A DNA stretch of 64,000 bases. It comes from Halomonas alkalisoli. Lineage in GTDB: Bacteria; Pseudomonadota; Gammaproteobacteria; Pseudomonadales; Halomonadaceae. The notes below the pieces were generated by a model that was given only the letters and a program-made list of their open reading frames with translations, did no database searches and was not told the origin of the DNA. The position numbers were made by a program, and so were the translations under genes. The stretch lies in contig NZ_JAKCMI010000009.1 in the NCBI RefSeq assembly GCF_021412585.1, positions 98,433 to 162,432 on the forward strand, read 5' to 3'. Below, piece by piece: positions 46,832-56,746 of the stretch. Positions within the stretch are counted from its first letter, which is position 1, and each line of letters opens with the position of its first letter.

Positions 46832-48061
46832 ATGAGCAATGCCAAGGCCCAGCCGCGTAATGACACGCGTAACGTGGATATCGCCATCGTCGGTGGCGGC
46901 CTGGTAGGGGCCAGCCTGGCCTGCTCGCTGGCCCCGCTGATCGAGCGCCATGGGCTCCGGGTGGCCGTGATCGAGGCGGCGCCGATGCTGGACGCGGCGA
47001 ACGCCCCCTGGCAGCCCAGCTTCGACGCCCGGTCCAGCGCCATCGCCCAGGGCTCTGCCCAGCGCTTCCGTGACATGGGCCTCTGGCCGGCGATGGCCGA
47101 GCAGGCCGCCTCGATCTCGCGGATCCACGTCAGCGAGCGGGGACGGCTGGGCGTGACGCGGCTGCTGGCCGAGGAGCTCGGCCAGACGGCCCTGGGCTAT
47201 GTCGTCCCTAACGCCTGGATGGGACGAGTCCTTCACCGGCGTCTGGCCGAGCTGCCCCTGGCCTGGCACTGCCCTGCCAGCGTGGATCGCATCGAGCCCG
47301 AGGCGGAGGGGTACCGGCTGACGCTCTCCGACGGCAGCGAGTTTCAGGCGGGGCTCACGGTGCTGGCCGACGGCGGTCGCTCCGGGCTCAAGGAGCGGCT
47401 GGGCATCGACAGCGACGAGGTGCCCTACGATCAGGTGGCGCTGATCGCCAACGTCGAGATGAGCCAGCCCCATGAGGGTACGGCCTACGAGCGCTTCACC
47501 CGAGAGGGACCGATTGCCCTGCTGCCGCTGCCGGGGCAGCAGATGGCGCTGATCTGGACCCATGGGGCGGGGCGTGAAGGGGCTCGGCTGGCGCTGGGGG
47601 ACGGTGACTTCCTGGCCGACCTGCAAAGGGCCTTCGGCGATCGTGCCGGCCGCTTCCGGCGTGTCGGCAGTCGTCACGCCTACCCGCTGGCGCTGGTCAC
47701 GGCGAGGGAGGCGATTCGGCCTGGGCTGGCGGTGCTGGGCAACGCCGCCCATTCGTTGCATCCTGTCGCGGGCCAGGGCTTCAACCTGGCGCTGCGTGGC
47801 GTGACGGACCTGGTGGCCGCCCTGGAGCTGGCACTGGCCAACGGCGAAGCGGTGGGTGGCATGCTCACCCTGCGCGACTTCGAGGCCCGGCGCATCGTCG
47901 ACCGGCACAATGTCGTTCGCTTCAGCGATGGCCTGGTGCGGCTGTTCGGTATCGACAATGGCTTGCTCTCCCATGCCCGGGCGGCGGGATTGGTGGGGCT
48001 CAACCTGGTCGGCCCACTGCGTCGCGGGCTGGCCCGCCGCGCCATGGGGCTGGAGCGTTGA
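46832..48061 (+). CDS. ubiH: Ubiquinone biosynthesis FAD-dependent hydroxylase (2-octaprenyl-6-methoxyphenol hydroxylase)
   Basis: The protein is 409 aa from ATG at 46832 with CAGGA upstream. It has the FAD-binding GGGLVGASLA at the N-terminus, LADGGRSGLKERLG (DG motif) and LGNAAHSLHPVAGQGFNLALRG (GD-type motif, here GN). It belongs to the UbiH/UbiI/UbiF hydroxylase family, which oxidises the ubiquinone ring; the UbiH assignment rests on order after pepP. The 74-base gap before it holds a 13-base dyad. Confidence 0.93.
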   Translation: MSNAKAQPRNDTRNVDIAIVGGGLVGASLACSLAPLIERHGLRVAVIEAAPMLDAANAPWQPSFDARSSAIAQGSAQRFRDMGLWPAMAEQAASISRIHVSERGRLGVTRLLAEELGQTALGYVVPNAWMGRVLHRRLAELPLAWHCPASVDRIEPEAEGYRLTLSDGSEFQAGLTVLADGGRSGLKERLGIDSDEVPYDQVALIANVEMSQPHEGTAYERFTREGPIALLPLPGQQMALIWTHGAGREGARLALGDGDFLADLQRAFGDRAGRFRRVGSRHAYPLALVTAREAIRPGLAVLGNAAHSLHPVAGQGFNLALRGVTDLVAALELALANGEAVGGMLTLRDFEARRIVDRHNVVRFSDGLVRLFGIDNGLLSHARAAGLVGLNLVGPLRRGLARRAMGLER

Positions 48062-48106
48062 TGGTTACCGCGGTCGGAAGCAAGCATGACAATAAGGGAG
48101 TGTGAG

Positions 48107-49354
48107 ATGACGCAAGCGGATGGAGAAGCGCACACGCACTTCGAGGTCATCATCGTTGGCGGTGGCATGGTGGGCGCGACCCTGGCGGCCCTGCTGGGCC
48201 AGGCCGGGGTGTCGGTGGCGCTGCTCGATGCCCGCGGCGAACCGCTGGCCGCCGAGGCGGTGGGGCGCGGCCAGCCGGCGATGCGGGTCAGCGCGCTGAC
48301 GCCGGTGTCGCAGCGCCTGCTGCAGGGGCTGGGTGTCTGGTCCTGGATGCAGGCGCGGCGGGTGACCCCATACCAACATATGCAGGTGTGGGACAGCGAA
48401 GGCAGCGGTGAAGTCGCCTTCACCGCCGAGCAGGCCGGCGTGCCGGAGCTGGGGCATATCGTCGAGAATGATGTGATCCTGGCGGCGCTGGAGGCGCGCC
48501 TGGCCGAGCTGCCAACCGTAGCGGTCCGGTTCGGCGCCCGGGTCTCCGGGCTGGAAACGACAGCGGCGGGGCGCGAGGTGCTGCTGGAGGATGGCCAGCG
48601 CCTCTCGGCGGCGCTGGTGGTGGCCGCCGACGGGGCCCAGTCGCCGCTGAGGGCCCTGGCCGGGATCGAGGTCAGCGCCCATGACACCGGGCACATGGCC
48701 GTGGTGACCACCGTACGCACGGAGCGTGCCCATGGCGGCGTGGCACGCCAGGTCTTCCTGCCGACCGGCCCGCTGGCCTTCCTGCCCTTGACTGTCGATG
48801 GTGACGACCGCTACTGCTCCATCGTCTGGTCGACGTCGCCGCAGGAGGCCGCAAGGCTGGTCGAGCTGTCGCCCGATGCGTTGGGCCATGCCCTGGCGGC
48901 GGCCTTCGAGTCGCGCCTGGGCGGGGTAGAGGTCGTGGACCGGGCACTTGCCGTACCGCTGACCCAGCGTCATGCGAAAACCTATGGCCAGCCGGGCCTG
49001 GTGCTGGTGGGCGATGCCGCTCACAGCATCCATCCCCTGGCCGGCCAGGGGGTCAACCTGGGGCTGATGGACGTGGCGGTGCTGGCCGAAGAGGTGCTCA
49101 CGGCGCGGCGACGCGGCATGGCGATCGGGCACGAGAGTGTGCTGGCCCGCTATACGCGACGCCGGCGCGGCGACAATGCGGCCATGCTGGCGCTGATGGA
49201 TGGATTTCGCCTGCTCTTCGGCAGCCGCCATCCGGCCCTGACCCTGGCGCGCAACCTCGGCCTTTCGTGCGTCGATCACCTGGTGCCGGTCAAGCGGCTG
49301 TTGATGCGGCAGGCGACCGGGCACCGTGGGCGCCTGCCCGCCGCCTGCCGCTAG
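48107..49354 (+). CDS. ubiI: Ubiquinone biosynthesis FAD-dependent hydroxylase, UbiI-type
   Basis: The protein is 415 aa from ATG at 48107, six bases after AAGGGAG. It carries FAD motif IVGGGMVGATLAALL, AADGAQSPLRALAG and VGDAAHSIHPLAGQGVNLGLMD. Placed after ubiH as in E. coli (visC/ubiI), it probably hydroxylates C5 of the ring; a UbiF-like role cannot be excluded. Its stop codon is the first three bases of a long inverted repeat. Confidence 0.9.
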   Translation: MTQADGEAHTHFEVIIVGGGMVGATLAALLGQAGVSVALLDARGEPLAAEAVGRGQPAMRVSALTPVSQRLLQGLGVWSWMQARRVTPYQHMQVWDSEGSGEVAFTAEQAGVPELGHIVENDVILAALEARLAELPTVAVRFGARVSGLETTAAGREVLLEDGQRLSAALVVAADGAQSPLRALAGIEVSAHDTGHMAVVTTVRTERAHGGVARQVFLPTGPLAFLPLTVDGDDRYCSIVWSTSPQEAARLVELSPDALGHALAAAFESRLGGVEVVDRALAVPLTQRHAKTYGQPGLVLVGDAAHSIHPLAGQGVNLGLMDVAVLAEEVLTARRRGMAIGHESVLARYTRRRRGDNAAMLALMDGFRLLFGSRHPALTLARNLGLSCVDHLVPVKRLLMRQATGHRGRLPAACR

Positions 49355-49414
49355 GAGCCTGTCGGACTTAACGTTGATCTACTGCGACGATCGGTCAAAT
49401 CCGACAGGCTCCTA
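49352..49414. repeat. 63-base inverted repeat between convergent genes
   Basis: Perfect 15-base arms, TAGGAGCCTGTCGGA at 49352-49366 and TCCGACAGGCTCCTA at 49400-49414, enclose a 33-base centre. It spans the gap between ubiI and ctpA and begins in the ubiI stop codon. It may act as a bidirectional terminator or be a dispersed REP- or MITE-like element. No T-run follows either arm. Confidence 0.85.
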
Positions 49415-49417
49415 GCG

Positions 49418-50710
49418 CTACCTGTCGCGCCGGTCGAGCACGTTCAGGGCCTTTAGCAGGTTGAGTGCCTCGCCCAGCTGGTAGTCCTCGCGCAGTCGCT
49501 CCGTCATCGCCTGGCGCTGGCGGGGGTCGTCGCGAGAGCGCAGGTGGCCTTCCAGGTCTGCCTCGCGCAGCTGGCGGCCCGTTTCCGTCACTTCCACCCG
49601 GCCGCGTACCACTTCCACGTCCGGTTCGATGCCCAGCGCCTGGATCGAGCGCCCGTTGGGGGTGTAGTAGAGCGCGGTGGTCAGTTTCAGGCCTTCACCG
49701 TTGCCCAGCGGCATGATCTGCTGCACCGATCCCTTGCCGAAGCTTTCGGTGCCCATGATCACGCCGCGGTGCTGATCCTGCAGGGCGCCGGCGACGATCT
49801 CTGCCGCCGAGGCGCTGCCGCCGTTGATCAGCACCACCAGGGACACGTCGGGGGCCGCGGTCTCGCGACTGGCGGAGAAGCTCATCTCGGTGTCCGGCAG
49901 CCGCCCTTCGGTATAGACGACCAGGCCGCCCTCGAGGAAGGCGTCGGCCACGGCCACGGCGGCCTGCAGAACGCCCCCGGGGTTGTTGCGCAGGTCGAGT
50001 ATCAGGCCGTCCAGCGGGCCGTCACGCTCCAGTTGGCGAATGGCGCTGTTGACCTGCTCGCCGGTGCGGTTCTGGAACTGGCTGACCCGCAGGTAGCCGT
50101 AACCCGTCTCAAGCAGCTCACTGCGCACGCTTTCGGTACGAATGATCTCGCGGGTCAGGGTGACATCGAAGGCGCTCTCTTCACCGCTGCGCAGGATGGT
50201 AACGGTGATCTCGCTGCCCGGCTCACCGCGCATCAGCGTGACGGCCTCCTGTAGCGAGAGGCGTTCGGTGGAGGTGTCGTCGATGCTCAGGATAGTGTCC
50301 CGTGCCTGCAGGCCGGCACGGGAGGCGGGGGTGTCGTCGATGGGAGTGATGATCGTCAGCCGGCCGTTTTCCAGGCCCACTTCGATGCCGATGCCGCCGA
50401 ACTGGCCTTCGGTGCTTTCCCGCAGGCTCTGGAACTCGTCCCGGTCCAGGTAGGCGGAGTGGGGGTCGAGTTCCGTGAGCATGCCGCGCATGGCGTTGCG
50501 TATCAGCGTGCGATCGTCGACCTCCTCGACATAGGCCCGCTTGATCCGCTCGAAGACTTCGGCAAAGGTCTGGATATCCTCCAGCGGCAGCTCATCGACC
50601 GGGGCGGTGGCCTGAGCGGTCAGCGGCAGGGCGGCAAGCGGCAGGACCAGCAGCAGCGTCGCCAGCAGGCGCCGGGAAGCGGGCAGGAAGCCGACAGAAC
50701 GTAAGGACAT
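49418..50710 (-). CDS. ctpA: S41-family carboxyl-terminal processing peptidase
   Basis: The protein is 430 aa from ATG at 50710, six bases after GGAG. A signal peptide or anchor (about 15-35, ending TAQA) precedes a PDZ domain (about 95-180; GIGIEVGLENGRLTIITPIDDTPA), then the protease core with LDLRNNPGG, the catalytic Ser in NGGSASAAEIV and Lys in SFGKGSVQ. It cleaves periplasmic substrates at C-termini, commonly peptidoglycan hydrolases. It is transcribed in order after gpmI and envC. Confidence 0.94.
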   Translation of the reverse strand: MSLRSVGFLPASRRLLATLLLVLPLAALPLTAQATAPVDELPLEDIQTFAEVFERIKRAYVEEVDDRTLIRNAMRGMLTELDPHSAYLDRDEFQSLRESTEGQFGGIGIEVGLENGRLTIITPIDDTPASRAGLQARDTILSIDDTSTERLSLQEAVTLMRGEPGSEITVTILRSGEESAFDVTLTREIIRTESVRSELLETGYGYLRVSQFQNRTGEQVNSAIRQLERDGPLDGLILDLRNNPGGVLQAAVAVADAFLEGGLVVYTEGRLPDTEMSFSASRETAAPDVSLVVLINGGSASAAEIVAGALQDQHRGVIMGTESFGKGSVQQIMPLGNGEGLKLTTALYYTPNGRSIQALGIEPDVEVVRGRVEVTETGRQLREADLEGHLRSRDDPRQRQAMTERLREDYQLGEALNLLKALNVLDRRDR

Positions 50711-50781
50711 GCGAACTCCGCGGTATCGAGACGAGGCAGACCAGCATAGCCCTTGCTCAGGGGCTTGTGAAATAGCGTGTT

Positions 50782-51948
50782 TCATCGTCTGGCAATCCAG
50801 CCCTGGGGGTCGATGGGGTCGCCGTTACGGCGCACCTCGAAGTAGAGTGCCGGCGATTCGTGGCCGCCGCTCATGCCGACCGTGCCGATGGTGTCACCAC
50901 CAGAGACCGCCTGGCCCACCTCGGCATGGAACTGCTGAAGGTGGGCGTGCAGGGTCATGACCTGGTCGCCGTGGTCGAGAATCAGCAGGTTGCCGAAGCC
51001 GCGCATCCAGTCGGCGAAGACCACACGCCCGGCATGGACGGCCTTGACCGGCGTGCCCTCCCGGGCCTGGATCAGCATGCCGTTGTGGTGCACCCCGTCG
51101 CCGCGCCGAAAGCTCGAGGTGACGCTGCCCTGGACCGGCCAGGGCAGCTCGCCCTGGGTCTGCTCGATGGCGGTGGAGGGGGGCGGCCGCTGCAGCCGGG
51201 CCATCTCCTGGCGCACCTGCTCCAGTACTCGCTCGGCCTCGGTGCGGTCCCGGTCGAGTGCCGACAGGCGTGTCTGCTCATCGCTGTAACGACCCTGCAG
51301 GTCGGCCACCAGCCGTTCCCGCTCCTCCATGCGTCGGGACAGTTCGGCGCTGCGCGAGGCCAGCTCCTCCGCCAGGGCGTCGAGCCGTTGGCCGCGCTCG
51401 TGCTGCTCTCGGCGGTTCTCGGCCAGCTGGGCGTCGAGGCTGGCGATCTCGTCGAGGCGCGCATTGCGGGCGCGTGCCAGGTGGTTGAGGTAGGTCTGCA
51501 GTCGATCGAGCCGTGCCGGATCATCCTGATTGAGCAGCAGCTTCAACTGGGGGGTGAGGCCCAGGCGGTAGAGGGCGTCGAGCTGGACCTGCAGGGCCTC
51601 GCTCTGCTCGGCGCGCTCCTCCTCGAGGGTTTCGCGGGCCGCTTCCAGCGCGGCGATCTCCCGGTTCAGGCCCTGGCGGTCGGCCTGGATCTCGTCCAGG
51701 CGACCATGGGTTTCGGCCAGCGCCGTCTCCACCTGGCGCAGCTCCTGGGTCGCCTCGTCCTGTGCCTCCCGGGTCGCGCCGAGCCGCCGGCTGACCGCCT
51801 GGATCTCGCTGCCGATGGCATCCAGGCGTTCGCGGGCTTCACGCTCGCTCGGCTGGGCGGCCTGCGTCGCTGCCGGGCCCACCGCCAGCGCGACGGCAAG
51901 GCTCAGCAGCAGGGTCCGCAGGGCCGGGCGGCGCCGAGTTCGGCTCAT
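50782..51948 (-). CDS. envC: Murein hydrolase activator EnvC
   Basis: The protein is 388 aa. A signal peptide (about 1-31) is followed by a long coiled coil (about 35-245; Glu/Arg/Leu-rich heptads) and a LytM (M23) domain at the C-terminus. The LytM zinc site is degenerate: HNGMLI lacks the usual Asp ligand and YFEVRRNG has Tyr where active enzymes have His, though HAH is kept. Thus it should activate amidases at the septum and not cut peptidoglycan itself. It lies between gpmI and ctpA, as in many gammaproteobacteria. Confidence 0.92.
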   Translation of the reverse strand: MSRTRRRPALRTLLLSLAVALAVGPAATQAAQPSEREARERLDAIGSEIQAVSRRLGATREAQDEATQELRQVETALAETHGRLDEIQADRQGLNREIAALEAARETLEEERAEQSEALQVQLDALYRLGLTPQLKLLLNQDDPARLDRLQTYLNHLARARNARLDEIASLDAQLAENRREQHERGQRLDALAEELASRSAELSRRMEERERLVADLQGRYSDEQTRLSALDRDRTEAERVLEQVRQEMARLQRPPPSTAIEQTQGELPWPVQGSVTSSFRRGDGVHHNGMLIQAREGTPVKAVHAGRVVFADWMRGFGNLLILDHGDQVMTLHAHLQQFHAEVGQAVSGGDTIGTVGMSGGHESPALYFEVRRNGDPIDPQGWIARR

Positions 51949-51967
51949 GGTGTGTGGGCCCTGCCCG

Positions 51968-53545
51968 TCATGCCGGCTCGATCAGCACCCGGCCGGTCAT
52001 CTCCTCGGGGATCGACTGGTTCATCAGCGTGAGCAGGGTCGGGGCGATGTCGCAGAGACAGCCATCATCGAGCAGCCGAACCGGCTGGGGGCCGACATAG
52101 ATCAACGGCACGTCGAAGGTGGTGTGGGCGGTCTGTGCCACGCCGGTTTCCGGATTCACCATCTGTTCCGCGTTGCCGTGGTCGGCGGTGACCAGGCAGG
52201 CACCGCCGGCACGCTCGATCGCCTCCACCACGCGACCGACACAGGCGTCCACCGCCTCGATGGCCTTGACGGCGGCGTCGAACTTGCCGGTGTGGCCGAC
52301 CATGTCGCCGTTGGCGTAGTTGCAGACGATCAGGTCGTAGTCGCCGGAGTCGATGGCCTCCACCAGGCGGTCGGTGACCTCTTCGGCGCTCATCTCGGGC
52401 TTCTCGTCGTAGGTCTTCACCTCCTGCGGGGAGGGCACCAGCACCCGGGTCTCGCCGCGATAGGCCTCCTCGCGGCCACCCGAGAAGAAGAAGGTGACGT
52501 GGGCGTATTTCTCGGTCTCGGCAATGCGCAGCTGGGTCAGGCCGCGCTGCTCCATGACTTCGCCCAGGGTGTTGTGCAGCTCCGCCGGCGGGAAGGCGGC
52601 CGGTGCGGGAATATCGGCGGCGTACTGGGTCAGGGTCACCAGGCTGCCACCCGCCAGGGCGGGCCGAACCCGACGCTCGAAGCCGCTGAAGCCATCCTCG
52701 ACGAAGGCTCGGGTCAGCTCCCGGGCGCGGTCGGCGCGGAAATTCATGAAGATGGCGGCGTCGCCGTCGGCGATGCTGGCGGGCTCGCCGTTGCCACGGA
52801 TGACGGTGGCGGAGACGAATTCGTCGTTCTCGCCACGCTCGTAGGCGGCGCGCAGCCCCTCCTCGCCACTGGCCGCCTCGAATTCGCCGATACCCTCGGT
52901 GAGCAGGCGATAGGCCTTCTCGACGCGATCCCAGCGGTTGTCGCGGTCCATGGCGAAGTAGCGGCCGATGATCGAGGCGACGCAGCCGTTGTCGGCGCCG
53001 ACCAGTTCTGCCAGCCTCGTATTGGTGCGCTCGATCGAGGCGAGCGCACTCCGGGGCGCCGTGTCGCGGCCGTCGAGGAAACCGTGCACGAAGATGCGCC
53101 TGGCCCCGCGGCGGGCGGCCAGCTCGGCCATGGCCAGGATATGGTCCTCATGGCTGTGCACCCCGCCCGGGGAGAGCAGGCCCAGCAGGTGCACGGCCCT
53201 GCCCTGTGCCACCGCGGCATCGATGGCGTCGGTGAGGATGGCATTGCCATCCAGGTCGCCGTCCTCGACCGCCTTGGTGATGCGGGTGAGCTCCTGGTAG
53301 ACGACGCGCCCCGCACCCAGGTTCATGTGGCCGACCTCGGAGTTGCCCATCTGGCCCTCGGGCAGCCCCACGTAACGGCCATCGGTGTGGATCAGGGTGT
53401 GGGGCCTGTCCTGCCACAGCCGGTCCATCACCGGCTTGTGAGCGGCGGCCACCGCATTGTCGGTGGTGTCCGGGTTATGGCCATAGCCATCGAGAATGAT
53501 CAGGGCGACCGGGCGAGGTGTGGCGGCGGGGCTAGGTGTCGTCAT
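51968..53545 (-). CDS. gpmI: 2,3-bisphosphoglycerate-independent phosphoglycerate mutase
   Basis: The protein is 525 aa from ATG at 53545, slightly longer than usual (~512) through an N-terminal Ala/Pro/Thr stretch. The phosphatase-fold metal motif [11 protein letters not shown] and the catalytic Ser in [16 protein letters not shown] are present, as are [11 protein letters not shown] and HTGKFDAAV metal ligands. It is an Mn-dependent mutase in glycolysis and gluconeogenesis. It leads the leftward gpmI-envC-ctpA group. Confidence 0.96.
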   Translation of the reverse strand: MTTPSPAATPRPVALIILDGYGHNPDTTDNAVAAAHKPVMDRLWQDRPHTLIHTDGRYVGLPEGQMGNSEVGHMNLGAGRVVYQELTRITKAVEDGDLDGNAILTDAIDAAVAQGRAVHLLGLLSPGGVHSHEDHILAMAELAARRGARRIFVHGFLDGRDTAPRSALASIERTNTRLAELVGADNGCVASIIGRYFAMDRDNRWDRVEKAYRLLTEGIGEFEAASGEEGLRAAYERGENDEFVSATVIRGNGEPASIADGDAAIFMNFRADRARELTRAFVEDGFSGFERRVRPALAGGSLVTLTQYAADIPAPAAFPPAELHNTLGEVMEQRGLTQLRIAETEKYAHVTFFFSGGREEAYRGETRVLVPSPQEVKTYDEKPEMSAEEVTDRLVEAIDSGDYDLIVCNYANGDMVGHTGKFDAAVKAIEAVDACVGRVVEAIERAGGACLVTADHGNAEQMVNPETGVAQTAHTTFDVPLIYVGPQPVRLLDDGCLCDIAPTLLTLMNQSIPEEMTGRVLIEPA

Positions 53546-53806
53546 CGGGGTAAAGGCCTCGTTGGGTATTGGCGCGACCGGGGCTTCCGGGTTTCCCGCT
53601 AGGCGAGGTACGCTGCCCACAGCATCTGCAGCCGTCGGGGACGACGGGGGTCGCGACTTGAATCGGCTTGCGGCATCATAACGCACGGCATGGTCGAGCG
53701 TCATATCAGGTAAAGCGCGGGCCATGCCGCCAGGGGCCATGGCTTGGTGTATACTGGCCGCCTTCAGATTGCCCTAAACGTGTATCGAGAAGAGTGTTCC
53801 GGACCC

Positions 53807-54229
53807 ATGATCGATCAGCTGTTCGAATTCGTGCAGAATCACCCGCTCCTCGTGGGTGCCTTCCTGTTGGTGCTGACTGCCTGGATCGCCTACGAGGTCC
53901 GCAACAGTGCCGCCAGTGGTGTTACATCCGGTCAGGCGACGCAGCTGATCAACCGCGAGGACGCCGTGGTCGTTGATACCCGCGAAGCCGGGGATTTCAA
54001 GGCCGGGCACATTGCCGGTGCGCGCAACATCCCCCAGAGTCGTATCGACGACAGCATGCGGGAGCTGGAAAAAGTGAAGGACAAGCCGATCATCGTCGTC
54101 TGCAAGAATGGCCAGTCAGCGGGCGTTACGGTCGCCAAGCTGGCCAAGGCCGGCCTTCCCAGGGTGCTCAAGCTCAAGGGCGGCATGATGCAGTGGCAGG
54201 CCGACGGTTTGCCGGTGGTCAAGAAATAG
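53807..54229 (+). CDS. Membrane-anchored rhodanese-like protein (YibN-type)
   Basis: The protein is 140 aa from ATG at 53807. An N-terminal membrane helix ([18 protein letters not shown]) precedes a rhodanese domain with [22 protein letters not shown] and the active-site loop CKNGQSAG. It is probably a sulfurtransferase or persulfide-handling protein; the substrate is unknown. In E. coli yibN-grxC-secB are adjacent; here grxC is absent between this gene and secB. Confidence 0.9.
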   Translation: MIDQLFEFVQNHPLLVGAFLLVLTAWIAYEVRNSAASGVTSGQATQLINREDAVVVDTREAGDFKAGHIAGARNIPQSRIDDSMRELEKVKDKPIIVVCKNGQSAGVTVAKLAKAGLPRVLKLKGGMMQWQADGLPVVKK

Positions 54230-54257
54230 TCAAACACAAGACGCAAAGGATACTCCC

Positions 54258-54779
54258 ATGGCCGAAGAGAATAGCCAGAACGCCGCCGGTGGCAGCCAGG
54301 CCGCCGACCAGAACAAGCCGCAGCTGCAGTTCGCCGTCCAGCGTATCTACGTCAAGGACATCTCCTTCGAGGCACCGAACTCGCCGGCCGTTTTTCAGCA
54401 GCCGTTCAAGCCCAAGGTCAGCCTGGATCTCAACACCTCCAGCAGGAAGGTGGGTGACGACCTGTTCGAGGTGGTGATCAAGGTCACCGCCCAGGTCAAG
54501 CACAGCGAGGAGGATACCACCTCCTTCCTGGCCGAGATCGAACAGGCCGGCCTGTTCCGCATCAGCGGCATCGAGGGCGCACAGCTCGAGCACACACTGG
54601 GTGCCTTCTGCCCCAACGTGCTGTTCCCCTACGCCCGCGAGTGCGTCGACAACCTGGTCAATCGCGGCGGTTTCCCGCCCCTGATGCTGGCGCCGGTCAA
54701 CTTCGAGGCGATCTACGCCCAGAAGAAGAAGCGCGAGGCCGAACAGGCCCAGCAGCAGGGCGAGCAGACCACCCAGTAA
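54258..54779 (+). CDS. secB: Protein-export chaperone SecB
   Basis: The protein is 173 aa. The SecB core runs from [23 protein letters not shown] through the conserved [11 protein letters not shown] and [18 protein letters not shown] Gln/Glu-rich tail of ~20 residues ends it. It is a homotetramer that holds precursor proteins unfolded and hands them to SecA. It lies between the rhodanese-like gene and rsmE. Confidence 0.97.
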   Translation: MAEENSQNAAGGSQAADQNKPQLQFAVQRIYVKDISFEAPNSPAVFQQPFKPKVSLDLNTSSRKVGDDLFEVVIKVTAQVKHSEEDTTSFLAEIEQAGLFRISGIEGAQLEHTLGAFCPNVLFPYARECVDNLVNRGGFPPLMLAPVNFEAIYAQKKKREAEQAQQQGEQTTQ

Positions 54780-54790
54780 GGGCACCGCGC

Positions 54791-55537
54791 GTGTCAGCCA
54801 GGAGCGTGGCAAGAGCCCCGCGTATCCACGTCGCCGCCGACTTCACCGTCGGCGGCGACGTCGTTCTGCCCGAAGGGGCTGCGCGGCACTTGGCGCGGGT
54901 GCTGCGCATGGGCGAAGGCGCCCCTGTGCGGCTCTTCGACGGCCAAGGCCGGGAAGCCAGCGCAGTGCTCATCGAGTCGGGCCGCAAGCGGGTGGTGGCA
55001 CGTATCGAGGCCGTCGAGGCGGGCATCGGCGAGTCGCCGCTCTGCGTCCACCTGGGCCAGGCGATCTCCAAGGGCGACCGCATGGACTACGCCATCCAGA
55101 AGGCCGTCGAGCTGGGTGTGGCGGCGATCACGCCGCTATACACCGAGCATGGGGACGTGCGCCTCAAGGATGAGCGCGAAGCGAAAAAGCTCGCCCACTG
55201 GCAGGCAGTGGCCGTCAGCGCCTGCGAGCAGTGCGGCCGCGCCACCGTGCCGCCAGTTCATCCCCCCAGGCCACTGGCCGACTGGCTCGACGAGCGCGAC
55301 GAAGCCCTGCGCCTGGTGCTTCATCCCGCCACCGACCGTGCCCTGGCGCGGGAAACCGTGCCGCCCAGCGTGGCGCTGCTGATCGGCCCGGAAGGCGGCC
55401 TCTCCAGTATTGAAGTCGACGCCGCCCAGGCTGCCGACTTTTCACTCCTCTCCCTCGGCCCGCGTATCCTGCGCACCGAAACCGCCCCGGTGGTGGCACT
55501 CTCCCTTCTGCAGTATCGCTTTGGGGATCTGGGGTGA
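54791..55537 (+). CDS. rsmE: 16S rRNA (uracil1498-N3)-methyltransferase RsmE
   Basis: The protein is 248 aa from GTG at 54791, 11 bases after secB; a GTG five codons later is possible. It is a SPOUT-fold methyltransferase with an N-terminal PUA-like domain (HLARVLRMGEGAPVRLFDG). The C-terminal knot carries QAISKGDRMDYAIQKAVELGV, LLIGPEGGLSSIE and LGPRILRTETAPVVALS. It methylates U1498 in the 30S decoding region. Length is near E. coli (243). Confidence 0.95.
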   Translation: MSARSVARAPRIHVAADFTVGGDVVLPEGAARHLARVLRMGEGAPVRLFDGQGREASAVLIESGRKRVVARIEAVEAGIGESPLCVHLGQAISKGDRMDYAIQKAVELGVAAITPLYTEHGDVRLKDEREAKKLAHWQAVAVSACEQCGRATVPPVHPPRPLADWLDERDEALRLVLHPATDRALARETVPPSVALLIGPEGGLSSIEVDAAQAADFSLLSLGPRILRTETAPVVALSLLQYRFGDLG

Positions 55538-55781
55538 TTACCTAGCATTTCTTACCCGATTATTCTATCGAGACGAGAGTCTGCGAGGGCAGATCGCTAT
55601 CCGCTTATTGATTGAACTTTAGTCGATATTCGCATTCTGAGGCTTGCCATACTGTAGATAGGACTCTAAGTTGTATGATGTATGACATAGAGGCGGTGAC
55701 TTTCTTTATCCAAGCTTAATGGCTGGTACTGGTCCCAGTTTCCGTCGTTACTAGCAAGACACTGTGACAAGAGGTGAGCCA
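55538..55781. promoter_or_regulatory. Regulatory region upstream of the aldarate operon
   Basis: 244 bases without a gene, more AT-rich than rsmE. A dyad ATGT-ATG-ACAT at 55678-55688 fits the GT-Nx-AC form of FadR/GntR-family operators, and a GntR regulator is encoded downstream in the cluster. AGAGGTGA at 55770-55777 is the ribosome binding site of the next gene. Confidence 0.4.
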
Positions 55782-56732
55782 GTGACGTTTTCCAGAGCAG
55801 CCGTGGCAGCGGCCGTAGGCGATGGACTATTGTCCTTCCCTATTACTGACTTTGATGGGCAGGGGCGATTCGACGCCAAAAGCTATTGGCAGCGCCTTGA
55901 GTGGTTTGTCAGCTACGATATTTCAGCCGTATTCGTCGCGGGAGGAACGGGGGAGTTCTTCAGCTTGACGCTCGATGAGTATCGCAAGATCGTGCGCGTA
56001 GCCGTCGAAGCGGTTGATGGCAAGCTTCCAGTAATCGCTAGTGCCGGTCTCAGTGTCGAAAGCGGCAAGGCCTTTGCGAAAGCCGCCGAGGAAGAGGGCG
56101 CTGACGGCATCCTGCTGATGCCCCCCTACCTCACAGAATGTCCCCAGGACGGTCTTGTCGAGTATGCACGTCAGATTTGCGACGCCACTGAGCTTAATGT
56201 CATCTACTACAACCGCGGTAACGGCATCCTCAATGCCGAGTCGGTCCAGGCGTTGGCGGACCTGTGCCCGAACTTGATCGGCCTGAAAGATGGCAAGGGC
56301 GACATGCAGGCGCTGAACAAGATCGTCAAGACCGTGGGGGATCGCCTGGTTTATATCGGTGGTGTTCCCACCGCAGAGATATTTGCCGAAGCCTATCTCG
56401 CTATCGGCGTCAACACCTACTCCTCGGCCGTGTTCAACTTCGTGCCGGACATGGCCGTCAAGTTCTACAAGGAACTCCGCAAGGGGAATAGTGAGGTCGT
56501 CAAGCAGATCACCAACGAATTCTTTATTCCCTTTGTGGATCTAAGGGATCGAAAAGCAGGATATGCCGTCAGCCTGATCAAGGCAGGCGCAGAAATCATC
56601 GGCCGATCGGCCGGGAGTGTCAGGGCACCGTTGGTGATGCCGAGCATCGAGGAGAGGCAGCAGCTCGAGAAGCTAGTTGGAACCGGAATCGCCAGACCTT
56701 TTAATAGTACGGCCAAATTATTAATTTCATGA
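55782..56732 (+). CDS. kdgD: 5-dehydro-4-deoxyglucarate dehydratase (decarboxylating)
   Basis: The protein is 316 aa from GTG at 55782, behind AGAGGTGA. It is of the DHDPS/NAL class I aldolase family: GGTGEFFSLT near residue 60, the catalytic Tyr in NVIYYNRGN and the Schiff-base Lys in LIGLKDGKGD. It converts 5-keto-4-deoxyglucarate to 2-oxoglutarate semialdehyde, water and CO2. The presence of gudD and an aldehyde dehydrogenase in the cluster confirms the pathway. Its base composition matches the chromosome, unlike the next genes. The next frame opens at its stop. Confidence 0.93.
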   Translation: MTFSRAAVAAAVGDGLLSFPITDFDGQGRFDAKSYWQRLEWFVSYDISAVFVAGGTGEFFSLTLDEYRKIVRVAVEAVDGKLPVIASAGLSVESGKAFAKAAEEEGADGILLMPPYLTECPQDGLVEYARQICDATELNVIYYNRGNGILNAESVQALADLCPNLIGLKDGKGDMQALNKIVKTVGDRLVYIGGVPTAEIFAEAYLAIGVNTYSSAVFNFVPDMAVKFYKELRKGNSEVVKQITNEFFIPFVDLRDRKAGYAVSLIKAGAEIIGRSAGSVRAPLVMPSIEERQQLEKLVGTGIARPFNSTAKLLIS

Positions 56733-56746
56733 TGGAGAATGCCCAA

